From: Paracoccus sp. SMMA_5_TC | GTDB taxonomy: Bacteria; Pseudomonadota; Alphaproteobacteria; Rhodobacterales; Rhodobacteraceae | DNA length: 64,000 nt | Direction: 5' to 3' | Assembly: GCF_009696685.2 (NCBI RefSeq) | Contig: NZ_CP102356.1 | Span: 261,865-325,864 of the forward strand | In this document: one piece after another, positions 27,165 to 36,996 of the stretch | Layout of the letters: each line of letters opens with the position of its first letter | Position numbering within the stretch: the stretch's first letter is position 1 | The notes under the pieces: model-generated | What the model was told of the DNA's origin: nothing | The model's input: the letters and a program-made list of their open reading frames with translations, nothing else | The model's database searches: none | Position numbers and translations under genes: made by a program

Positions 27165-29366
27165 CTAACGCAAGCGCAGCGCATTCAGTGTCACGCTGAT
27201 CGAACTCAGCGACATCGCCAATGCCGCCATCAATGGTGTCGCCATCCCGGCGATGGCAATCGGAACCGCCACGATATTGTAGATCACCGAGATCGCGAAA
27301 TTTTCCTTTATCCTGGCGCGCGCGCTGCGCGCCACCGCGATCACCTCGGCCACGGGTGCCAGATCGCTGCCCATCATTACCACATCCGATGCAACACGGG
27401 CGGCATCAAGGGCAGATGCAGGCGAGATAGAGACATGCGCGGCCGTAAGGGCGGCGGTGTCGTTCAAGCCGTCCCCCACCATCAGCACGCGGCCTCCGTT
27501 CTGGCGCAGCGCATCGATCACCGCCGCCTTTTCCATCGGCATCACCTGGGCCTGCCATTCCTCGATCCCCAGACGCGCGGCCAGATCGCGCACCACGGGA
27601 ATGGCATCACCGGAAAGCAGCATCAGGCGCATCCCCTGGCTGACCAGACCGCGGATGCACTCCTCGGCGCCGGGACGCAGGCGATCGCTGAATTCCAGTC
27701 GCAGAGGCGGCCCCTCGCGCAGGGAAAGCCAGCTTGCGGACAGCGGCGCCTCTCCGTGCTCGGCCCCGACCCAATCCGCACGTCCCAATCGCAGTTCGCG
27801 CCCCTCGAACAGGCCGCGCACCCCATGACCTGGCACCTCGCGCAGGTCGGTCAGCAGGGCCGGGCGGACCCCTGCCTCGATCAGCGCCTGAGCCAGTGCC
27901 TGCGAAAGCGGATGTGCCGAGGCACGCGCCAAGGCCAGCGCCATCGGGCGTGCGTCTTCAGGTATTGCTTGCAGCGATACCAGTTGCGGCACCCCCATGG
28001 TCAGGGTTCCTGTCTTGTCGAACACCACCGTGTCGACATCGGCCAAACGCTCCAGCGCCGTGCCGTCCTTGATCAGCATGCCACGCCGGAACAGACGCCC
28101 CGAGGCGGCCGTGATGACCGCCGGCACCGCCAGTCCCAATGCACAGGGGCAGGTGATGATCAGCACCGCCGCCGCGACATTGACCGCCAGCCGCAGGTCG
28201 CCGGTGCTCAGATACCAGCCCATGAGACTGCAAAGCGCCAGCAGGTGCACAAGCGGCGAATACAGCCGCGAGGCACGATCGGCCAGACCGGTATAGTGTC
28301 CACGGGACGATTCCGCCGCCGCGACCAGTGCAGTCAGCCGCGCCAGCGAACTGTCGCGGCCCGCAGCCGTCACCCGCATGATCAGCGGACCGGTCAGATT
28401 GACCTCTCCCGCGGAAAGGCGATGGCCCGGTTCGGCCGGCACCGGTATGCTTTCGCCCGTCAGCAGCGCCCGATCGATTTCGCTGCAACCTTCGACGATC
28501 TCGCCATCGGCCGGCACTCGGGCGCCGGGCCGGATACGGATCAGATCGCCCGGCAGCAAAGACGCGACCGCAACAGGTTCGTCGCCCTGGGCGGTGATGC
28601 GAAAGGCACGTGGCACCTCCAGTGCGGTCAGCTCCTCGGCCGCCGAGCGGGCAACTGCCCGGGTGCGGTAATCCAGATAGCGCCCGATCAGCAGGAAAAA
28701 GCACAGCATGACCGCCGCATCGAAATAGGCGTGCCGGCCCGAATGCAGCGTTTCATAGAAGGAAATCGCGCTGGCCAGGATCAGCGCCAGCGAAATCGGC
28801 ACATCCATGCCAAGCCGGCCATGCCGCAGCGAGCGCCAGGCACTTGCAAAGAAAGGCTGGCCCGCAAACACCACCGTCGGCAGCGCAATGGCCCCGGATA
28901 TCCAGTGGAACATGTCGCGGGTCGCGGCCTCGGCCCCCGACCAGACCGCCACCGACAGGATCATGATGTTCATCATCGCAAACCCTGCCACGCCAATGCG
29001 CATCAGGATGTCGCGTCCTTGCCGGTCCGCCGCCGAGGCGGAAAGGGCGGCCGGGTCCAGTTCATGCGCCTCATAGCCGATGGCTTCGACAACCGGGATC
29101 AATTCTTCGGCTGTCAGGCCCGGAGCATCGATGGTGACCCTGCGCAGCGTGAGGTTCACGCGCGCATCGCGCACCCCAGGATAGCGGCCAAGAGCGCGCT
29201 CGACATCGGTGATGCATGTCGCACAGTGGATCGTTGGCAGCGACAGGATGATCGCCTGATCGGTCCCGGAAGCGCCCGATGCGATGCGCTGCGCAAGCGG
29301 CGCGGCGTCACAGGCCGGACAGGCCGACAGGCGCGCATCATGATCGCGAAAGGCGGTGTCCGCCAT
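27165..29366 (-). CDS. ccoI: CcoI copper-exporting P1B-type ATPase
   Basis: A 733-aa P-type ATPase that supplies copper for the CuB site of cbb3 oxidase. It has an N-terminal CPAC pair, a heavy-metal-associated domain with HCATC (about residue 48-52), the membrane CPC motif in ITCPCALGLAVP, the phosphorylation site DKTGTLT, and a GDGLNDTAAL hinge; eight membrane helices are expected. It sits between ccoH (stop one base before its start) and ccoS. The CopA2/FixI subgroup, not CopA1, is implied by the operon context. Confidence 0.96.
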   Translation of the reverse strand: MADTAFRDHDARLSACPACDAAPLAQRIASGASGTDQAIILSLPTIHCATCITDVERALGRYPGVRDARVNLTLRRVTIDAPGLTAEELIPVVEAIGYEAHELDPAALSASAADRQGRDILMRIGVAGFAMMNIMILSVAVWSGAEAATRDMFHWISGAIALPTVVFAGQPFFASAWRSLRHGRLGMDVPISLALILASAISFYETLHSGRHAYFDAAVMLCFFLLIGRYLDYRTRAVARSAAEELTALEVPRAFRITAQGDEPVAVASLLPGDLIRIRPGARVPADGEIVEGCSEIDRALLTGESIPVPAEPGHRLSAGEVNLTGPLIMRVTAAGRDSSLARLTALVAAAESSRGHYTGLADRASRLYSPLVHLLALCSLMGWYLSTGDLRLAVNVAAAVLIITCPCALGLAVPAVITAASGRLFRRGMLIKDGTALERLADVDTVVFDKTGTLTMGVPQLVSLQAIPEDARPMALALARASAHPLSQALAQALIEAGVRPALLTDLREVPGHGVRGLFEGRELRLGRADWVGAEHGEAPLSASWLSLREGPPLRLEFSDRLRPGAEECIRGLVSQGMRLMLLSGDAIPVVRDLAARLGIEEWQAQVMPMEKAAVIDALRQNGGRVLMVGDGLNDTAALTAAHVSISPASALDAARVASDVVMMGSDLAPVAEVIAVARSARARIKENFAISVIYNIVAVPIAIAGMATPLMAALAMSLSSISVTLNALRLR

Positions 29367-29367
29367 G

Positions 29368-29832
29368 CTATTTCACCCGGTTGCCATGGTAGTGGTCTAT
29401 GCGCTGGCGAAACACGGTCCCATCCGGCGCGCGCGCGGTCAGATGCAGGTTCCACAACCCGGGCTCAAGCCGCAGCGGCGCGTGATATGCCCCATTGCGA
29501 TAGGTCATTTCCGGTTCCTGATCCTGTCGCTGATGGGTGGGACGGCCTACGGTCACGTGCAGATCCCGCACGGGCGCCGGATTGCCCTGACTGTCGCGGA
29601 TCGTCAGCACCAGCTCTGCGCCGTCGTATTCCGGGGTCACTGTCCAATCCAGCGCCTGCTGGGCTGCCCGGTCCCGATCGAAACTTTGCGAGGCAACATA
29701 GCTGTTCTTGACCTCAAGCCCCGGAAAGGTTCCGACCGCCTTCACCGCCATGAACAGATTGACGGCAATGATGGTGCCGAAAGCCCCCAGAGTGATCGCC
29801 AGCACATGCCGGCCCGTCAGTTCGCGCGGCAT
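29368..29832 (-). CDS. ccoH: cbb3 oxidase assembly protein CcoH (FixH)
   Basis: A 154-aa membrane-anchored FixH-domain protein needed for stable cbb3 oxidase assembly. One N-terminal helix (about residues 10-32) is followed by a periplasmic domain containing SYVASQSFDRDRAAQQAL and an Ig-like C-terminal part ending LWNLHLTARAPDG. The ATG at 29832 overlaps the ccoG stop by one base (TAATG), so translation is coupled; a longer upstream frame is not needed. Confidence 0.93.
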   Translation of the reverse strand: MPRELTGRHVLAITLGAFGTIIAVNLFMAVKAVGTFPGLEVKNSYVASQSFDRDRAAQQALDWTVTPEYDGAELVLTIRDSQGNPAPVRDLHVTVGRPTHQRQDQEPEMTYRNGAYHAPLRLEPGLWNLHLTARAPDGTVFRQRIDHYHGNRVK

Positions 29833-31289
29833 TACTCGCTCCTTCCATGAAAGACAGTGTCGATGCGGGCACTGCGCCCATCGCTGGCATCCTTGGCCCA
29901 CAGAATCACTTCGGTCTGGGGCGCCTGCGCCAAGGGAGAATTCCGATCGACCGTCAGATAAAGCCGCTGGGTATGGGTGCTATCGGCTGCAACCTCGACA
30001 CTGTTCGCGGGCAGACCTTCCAGCCCAAGCTCGAGGCCAGGCAACGGTTTGCCGTCGGGACCGGCAACGGAAAGCTCGAAGATGCGCGCATCTCCCTGCT
30101 TGTTGCGCAGTCGCAGCGCATAGGCATTGCGAATGGCGCCGTCGGCCATGGTGACATAAAGCGGGTTGCGCACCGGGGTCACGTTCAGATCGAATGGGGA
30201 ACGCAGGAACAGTGCGACCAGCATGGCGATGCCGATGCCCGACCACAGGGTGAAATACAGTATCGTGCGCGGACGCAGGATGTGGCGCCACAATGGCTTT
30301 GGCGCCTGGCCTGCACGTTCGGCTGCCTCGTCACGCAAGGCCATGTAGTCGATCAGGCCGCGCGGCTTGCCGATCTTGGCCATCACGTCGTCGCAGGCAT
30401 CAATGCACAGGGCGCAGGTGATGCATTCGAGTTGCTGGCCATCGCGAATGTCGATTCCCATGGGACAGACATTGACGCAGGCCATGCAGTCGATGCAATC
30501 GCCCTTGCTGCCGCCGTCACTGCGCGTGGCTTCGCCCTTGTGAATCTTGCCGCGCGGCTCGCCGCGCCAGTCGCGATAGGCGACCGTCAGCGTATCTTCA
30601 TCCATCATCGCCGCCTGGATGCGCGGCCATGGACAGGCATAGATGCAGATCTGTTCGCGGGCAAAACCGCCAAAGACAAAGGTCGTCGCCGTCAGGATTC
30701 CCATTGTGATATAGGCCACCGGATGCGCCTGGCCTGTCAGCAGGTTCTTCAGCAGCGTTGGCGCATCGGTGAAATAGAAGATCCAGGCGCCACCGGTCAG
30801 CACGGCGATGACCAGCCAGATCGTCCATTTGGTCAGACGCAACCGCAGCTTGTTCAGGCTCCATGGCGCGTTCCAAAGCCGCAGCCGGGCATTGCGGTCC
30901 CCCTCGACCCAGCGCTCGGTCAGGATGAACAGGTCAGTCCAGACGGTCTGCGGACAGGCATATCCACACCAGACCCGCCCCAGCGCCGAGGTAAACAGGA
31001 ACAGCCCCAGCCCCGCCATCACCAGCAGGCCGGCCACGAAATAGAATTCATGCGGCCATATCTCGATCCAGAAGAAATAGAACCGACGATTGGCCAGATC
31101 GACCAGCACCGCCTGATCGGGCAGGTTAGGCCCGCGATTCCAGCGAATCCAGGGGGTGATATAGTAAATGGCCAGCGTCACGGCCATGATCACCCATTTC
31201 AGGTTGCGGAACCATCCATGGACACGACGCGGAAATATCGGCTCACGCGCGGCATAAAGACGCGGGGGTTCGATGTCGGTATTCGACAT
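29832..31289 (-). CDS. ccoG: cbb3 oxidase accessory ferredoxin-like protein CcoG (FixG/RdxA)
   Basis: A 485-aa membrane protein with about five helices, a CGYACPQTVW motif, and two [4Fe-4S] clusters in CIDCMACVNVCP and CITCALCIDACD (about residues 265-305). The C-terminus is a periplasmic Ig-like domain. It is thought to reduce copper for CuB insertion. The ATG at 31289 has AGGAGCCC before it. A perfect FNR box centred 59 bp upstream and a TATCCG -10 at the right spacing predict a separate FNR-controlled transcript for ccoGHIS with an 18-nt leader. Confidence 0.96.
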   Translation of the reverse strand: MSNTDIEPPRLYAAREPIFPRRVHGWFRNLKWVIMAVTLAIYYITPWIRWNRGPNLPDQAVLVDLANRRFYFFWIEIWPHEFYFVAGLLVMAGLGLFLFTSALGRVWCGYACPQTVWTDLFILTERWVEGDRNARLRLWNAPWSLNKLRLRLTKWTIWLVIAVLTGGAWIFYFTDAPTLLKNLLTGQAHPVAYITMGILTATTFVFGGFAREQICIYACPWPRIQAAMMDEDTLTVAYRDWRGEPRGKIHKGEATRSDGGSKGDCIDCMACVNVCPMGIDIRDGQQLECITCALCIDACDDVMAKIGKPRGLIDYMALRDEAAERAGQAPKPLWRHILRPRTILYFTLWSGIGIAMLVALFLRSPFDLNVTPVRNPLYVTMADGAIRNAYALRLRNKQGDARIFELSVAGPDGKPLPGLELGLEGLPANSVEVAADSTHTQRLYLTVDRNSPLAQAPQTEVILWAKDASDGRSARIDTVFHGRSE

Positions 31290-31313
31290 GATGGGCTCCT
31301 GTTGCGCTGGACC

Positions 31314-31355
31314 CGGATACAGATCGGCGGGCGGCATTGCCTTGATCTGCATCAA
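31314..31355 (-). promoter_or_regulatory. FNR box and predicted -10 of ccoG
   Basis: TTGATCTGCATCAA at 31342-31355 is a perfect FNR palindrome. A class II site predicts the start at about 31307; on the minus strand TATCCG (31319-31314) then occupies -12 to -7 exactly. The transcript would begin 18 nt before the ccoG ATG with AGGAG in between. Promoter start is inferred. Confidence 0.85.
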
Positions 31356-31436
31356 GCCCGGCAGCCAGGGTTATATTCAATTGGGCGACAGCCGGCAGTA
31401 TGCGCTTTGTCGCAGGGCTGCGACCTTGACGAAAGG

Positions 31437-31480
31437 CACCGGCCCACCTGGAAACGCGCGAACAGGATGGTGGGCCGGTG
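31437..31480 (-). terminator. 12-bp inverted repeat downstream of ccoNOQP
   Basis: Perfect 12-bp arms CACCGGCCCACC (31437-31448) and GGTGGGCCGGTG (31469-31480) with a 20-nt loop. On the minus strand the stem is followed by CCTTTCGTC. It lies between the ccoP stop and the ccoG promoter, so it probably ends or attenuates the ccoNOQP transcript; the weak T-tract leaves this uncertain. Confidence 0.6.
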
Positions 31481-31486
31481 TCATCA

Positions 31487-31508
31487 CCCCCGGCGATCAG
31501 GCCGGGGG
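31487..31508 (-). terminator. GC-rich hairpin just after ccoP
   Basis: A perfect 8-bp stem CCCCCGGC/GCCGGGGG with a GATCAG loop, 17 bp past the ccoP stop. There is no T-run, so it may act as a 3'-end stabiliser in tandem with the next hairpin rather than as a terminator on its own. Confidence 0.5.
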
Positions 31509-31524
31509 CGATACCGAAGCGGGG

Positions 31525-32565
31525 CTATTCGCCGCCGCCCAGACTGTGAACATAGGCCGCAACCGCGCGGATGTCGGCTTCGGACAGGCGGCCCGACCAG
31601 GCGGGCATGACCCCAAAGGGCCCATCGTGGACGATGCGGGTGATGACCGCCGGGTCCGATCCGTAAAGCCAGACCGCATCCGTCAGGTTCGGCGCGCCCT
31701 GGGCACGATCGCCGGTGCCGTCCTCGGCGTGGCAGGAACTGCAGTTTTCGGCAAAGATCGTCTCGCCCTGCTGCGCCTGCGCGGCATCATGCGGCAGATC
31801 GCCCAGCTTCAGGACATATTGCACCACCTGCTGGATCTGGGTCTTGTCCAGCAGCTGATCGACACCGAAACGCGGCATCTCCGAATAGCGGGTATCGCCG
31901 TCCTTGGGATCTCGGATGCCGTGCTGGATGGTCAGATGTATGTCCTCCAGCGTCCCGCCCCACAGCCAGTCGTTGTCCAGCAGTGACGGGTATCCCGCCG
32001 CGCCCCCTGCCCCGGAACCATGACACTGCGCGCACCAGGTGCGAAAGATCGCGGCGCCCGCGTTCTGGGTATAATTGGCCAGTTCGGGATCGCTGGCGAT
32101 CTGGTTCAGGTCGGCCGCGGCAAGCCGGGACTGGATCGGGGCGTTGGCGTCGTTGAAGCGCTGGATTTCCGCTGCGACCTCTTGGCGATAGTTCGTGCCC
32201 AGCAGCCCCTGTGTTGCACCATTGACCAAGGGAAATGCCGGATAAAGAAGGAAATAGACCACGCCCCAGACGATGGTGGCATAAAAGGTCCACAACCACC
32301 AGCGCGGCAGCGGGTTGTCGTATTCCTCGATCCCGTCCCAGCTGTGCCCGGTCGATGGCACCTCGACCACGCGGCGCGCGCCCTTGCGATCGCGCACCAC
32401 CCGCGTGACCTTCGGGCGCGGCTCGTGCAGGGGGGCGCCTTCGGGGGTTTCCGGTGGATGCGCTGCGATCTGGGCCTTGTGGGTCTGATCGGCCGCCAGG
32501 CGTTCAAGCTCGATGCGGTTGTCGGGATTCTGCGGGCTGCTGTGTTCGTCCTTGTTGTCGGCCAT
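31525..32565 (-). CDS. ccoP: cbb3 cytochrome c oxidase diheme subunit CcoP
   Basis: Membrane-anchored electron-entry subunit of the high-affinity cbb3 terminal oxidase. The 346-aa protein has a polar N-terminus, one helix (about residues 90-110), then two c-type heme sites: C178-x-x-C181-H182 and C275-x-x-C278-H279. Methionine axial ligands are available (for example SEMPRF and FGVMPAW). The ATG at 32565 has GGAGG upstream and overlaps the ccoQ stop by one base (TGATG). Last gene of ccoNOQP. Confidence 0.97.
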   Translation of the reverse strand: MADNKDEHSSPQNPDNRIELERLAADQTHKAQIAAHPPETPEGAPLHEPRPKVTRVVRDRKGARRVVEVPSTGHSWDGIEEYDNPLPRWWLWTFYATIVWGVVYFLLYPAFPLVNGATQGLLGTNYRQEVAAEIQRFNDANAPIQSRLAAADLNQIASDPELANYTQNAGAAIFRTWCAQCHGSGAGGAAGYPSLLDNDWLWGGTLEDIHLTIQHGIRDPKDGDTRYSEMPRFGVDQLLDKTQIQQVVQYVLKLGDLPHDAAQAQQGETIFAENCSSCHAEDGTGDRAQGAPNLTDAVWLYGSDPAVITRIVHDGPFGVMPAWSGRLSEADIRAVAAYVHSLGGGE

Positions 32566-32753
32566 CACTCGACCTCCTTGTCGCCCGGCAGCGGGGGGCG
32601 TTTCTCGTTACGAAAGATGCTTCGGGCGGCATCGCGCTGCAGCGGGCTGGACCCAGGCCTGAAGGCGAAAAGCACCGCCCCCAGGAAAAACAGCACCAGC
32701 AGCAGCAGCACCCAGCTGTCGGCCAGTTGGCGCAGAATGGAATAGCGATCCAT
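32565..32753 (-). CDS. ccoQ: cbb3 oxidase small subunit CcoQ
   Basis: A 62-aa single-helix protein (hydrophobic stretch about residues 14-32, [16 protein letters not shown]) with a charged C-terminal tail. CcoQ stabilises the CcoNO-CcoP complex and, in Rhodobacter, affects its oxygen lability and signalling. Identified by its position between ccoO (8-bp gap) and ccoP (one-base overlap), size and topology. Confidence 0.9.
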   Translation of the reverse strand: MDRYSILRQLADSWVLLLLVLFFLGAVLFAFRPGSSPLQRDAARSIFRNEKRPPLPGDKEVE

Positions 32754-32761
32754 GGCGCACC

Positions 32762-35119
<2,358 letters not shown>

Positions 35120-35194
35120 TCACTGTCCTTCATCCACCGCCAAGCGCGCCCGATTCGCAGTTGCACTGCGTCGGACGCGGGCCTTGACCCTTGT

Positions 35195-35236
35195 GTTGTA
35201 GCCCCCGACGGTTGACGAAACTTTGATCTGCATCAA
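35195..35236 (-). promoter_or_regulatory. FNR box and -10 of ccoN
   Basis: TTGATCTGCATCAA at 35223-35236 is a perfect FNR palindrome, identical to the box upstream of ccoG. With a class II start at about 35188, TACAAC (35200-35195, minus strand) sits exactly at -12 to -7. On the plus side, toward uspA, no -10 is at class II distance. Confidence 0.88.
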
Positions 35237-35345
35237 TCCGCAGCCTGTTAAATGATGTCATCCTGAAGAAAGCGGCGCTTCGTGACCGGATCAGGATTGC
35301 CGGCGGGGGCGCGCGACAGAGCTTATCCGCGAAAGGAGCGGGAAC

Positions 35346-36179
35346 TTGGCCTACAAGACCATTCTGACGGTGCTGACCAGCGCCAGCCAAAAGCAGCAGC
35401 TCGAGGCCGCCATTGCTCTGGCGCGCCAGCAGGATGCGCATCTGGACGTATTCTGCCTTGGCGTCGATCATACCCAAAGCGGTTATTATTATGCCGGCGC
35501 TTCGGCCTATGTATTTCAGGAAGCCATCGACAAGGCGATGCAAGCCGCGGCCGAACTTGAACAGAAGGTCAGCGCGCGCCTGACCAACGAGGATATCCGC
35601 TGGTCCGTCGATTCGGCGGTTGCCCAGGTCGGCGGCCTGACCACGCTGATCGGCATGCGCGCGCGCTATTCCGATCTTGTGCTGCTCAATCGCCCTTACG
35701 GTCCCGACGCGACCCCGGACGCCGAGGCGGTGACCGAGGCGGCACTGTTCGAGGGCGGCGCGCCGGTGCTGATTGCGCCGGACGGGTTGGAGCGTCCCTT
35801 TGGGCGGCGCATCCTGATTGCCTGGAACCAGTCGAACGAGGCGATGACCGCCGTGCGGCGGGCGCTGCCGCTACTGATCGCCGCCGATGCGGTCGAAATC
35901 ACCGTGATCGCCCCGTCGCCGCACGGTCCGGAGCGTTCGGATCCGGGCGGCGCATTGTGCCAGATGCTGACCCGCCACGGCGTCAAGGCCGAGATTGCGG
36001 TGCTGGCCAAGACCGAACCCCAGATCAGCGACATGATCATCCGCCGCGTGACCGAAATCGGCGCTGACATGGTGGTCATGGGGGCCTATGGCCATTCGCG
36101 CTTTCGCCAGGCGATCCTGGGCGGTGCCACCCGCAACATGCTGGAAAAGGCGCAGGTGCCGGTGCTGATGGCGCGATGA
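35346..36179 (+). CDS. uspA: Universal stress protein (tandem UspA domains)
   Basis: A 277-aa protein with two Usp alpha/beta domains (about 1-140 and 150-277). Only the second keeps the ATP-binding pattern GAYGHSRFRQAILGGATRN (G-x2-G-x9-G-[S/T]). I use the TTG at 35346 as start: AAAGGAG ends 8-9 bases upstream and the protein begins MAYKTILTVL, the usual Usp opening. It is divergent from ccoN over a region with an FNR box and convergent with fnrP, placing it in the oxygen-response cluster. Direct FNR control of uspA is not proven by promoter geometry. Confidence 0.9.
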   Translation: MAYKTILTVLTSASQKQQLEAAIALARQQDAHLDVFCLGVDHTQSGYYYAGASAYVFQEAIDKAMQAAAELEQKVSARLTNEDIRWSVDSAVAQVGGLTTLIGMRARYSDLVLLNRPYGPDATPDAEAVTEAALFEGGAPVLIAPDGLERPFGRRILIAWNQSNEAMTAVRRALPLLIAADAVEITVIAPSPHGPERSDPGGALCQMLTRHGVKAEIAVLAKTEPQISDMIIRRVTEIGADMVVMGAYGHSRFRQAILGGATRNMLEKAQVPVLMAR

Positions 36180-36197
36180 CGGCTTGCGCGGCGGCGG

Positions 36198-36947
36198 TCA
36201 GCTCAGCGGACCGCCGTCGGCGTCGTCGCCGCTTTCCAGCACAAGGCGCTGGAACACCGGCACGATGACGCGGCGCTTGCCCTCAAGCTCGATCACGCCG
36301 TCGCGCTTCAGCGCGCTCATCTGCCGGCTGACAGTTTCCAGCGTCAGACCAAGATAGTCGGCCATAGCCTCGCGGGTCAGCGGCAGTTCCACCGCAATCC
36401 GCCCCTGTGGACGGCTGTTGATCAGCGCCGCTTCGCGCCGGGCCAGAATGACCAGCAGCGAGGCGATTTTCTCTCGCGCCGACTTGCGGCCAAGCAGCAA
36501 CAGCCAGTCGCGCGCGGCATCCAGTTCGTCCAGCGTCATTTCCAGCAGCCGCGCGGCGATGCGCGGCCGGTCGCGCAGCAGCGATTCGAAGGGCTTGCGC
36601 CGAAAACAGCACAGCAGCAGGTCGCTGGTGGCGGTGACCGTATAGGCGGCACTGTCGCGGCCGGGCCGTCCCAGGAAATCGCTGGGCAGGATCAGCCCCA
36701 CCATCTGCGTGCGCCCATCCTCGAGCTGCTGGGTCAGCCCCGCCATCCCGGACACCACCGAGGCGACAAAATCCATGTGATCGCCCGCCCAGACGACGGT
36801 CTGCCCCGCCTCGAAGCGGCGATAGAACTTGATCTCCTCCAACTCGGCGAGATCGTCCTCGCCACAATGCGCACAGACCGCGCGGCTGCGGATCGGGCAA
36901 ATCTCGCAGGGGTGCTGCGAGGCAAGCGTGACGGCATCCGTTCGCAT
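36198..36947 (-). CDS. fnrP: FnrP oxygen-sensing transcriptional regulator
   Basis: A 249-aa Crp/Fnr regulator that binds a [4Fe-4S] cluster and activates microaerobic genes. The cluster cysteines are C14, C17 and C25 (HPCEICPIRSRAVC) plus C113, the same numbering I recall for Paracoccus denitrificans FnrP, which fixes the start at the 36947 ATG. The recognition helix has the FNR-type E--SR (LTLETVSRQM), matching the TTGAT-N4-ATCAA boxes in this window. The start codon is one base from an FNR box, so autorepression is plausible. It is divergent from hemN and convergent with uspA (18-bp gap). Confidence 0.96.
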   Translation of the reverse strand: MRTDAVTLASQHPCEICPIRSRAVCAHCGEDDLAELEEIKFYRRFEAGQTVVWAGDHMDFVASVVSGMAGLTQQLEDGRTQMVGLILPSDFLGRPGRDSAAYTVTATSDLLLCCFRRKPFESLLRDRPRIAARLLEMTLDELDAARDWLLLLGRKSAREKIASLLVILARREAALINSRPQGRIAVELPLTREAMADYLGLTLETVSRQMSALKRDGVIELEGKRRVIVPVFQRLVLESGDDADGGPLS

Positions 36948-36948
36948 G

Positions 36949-36962
36949 TTGATCTGGGTCAA
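36949..36962. promoter_or_regulatory. FNR box between fnrP and hemN
   Basis: TTGATCTGGGTCAA, a good FNR palindrome with one changed half-site base (GTCAA for ATCAA). Its centre (36955.5) is 41.5 bp before the hemN ATG, while its other edge is one base from the fnrP ATG. Occupancy would therefore cover the fnrP translation start region while sitting at class II distance from the hemN start codon. Confidence 0.82.
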
Positions 36963-36996
36963 TGTCCTGGCGCGTGTTCACAGGCAGGATAACCGC

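Noticed and set aside
27435..29711. A 758-codon plus-strand open frame opposite ccoI and ccoH
   Set aside because: Shadow of two well-supported genes; low-complexity Arg/Gln/His-rich translation with no domain.
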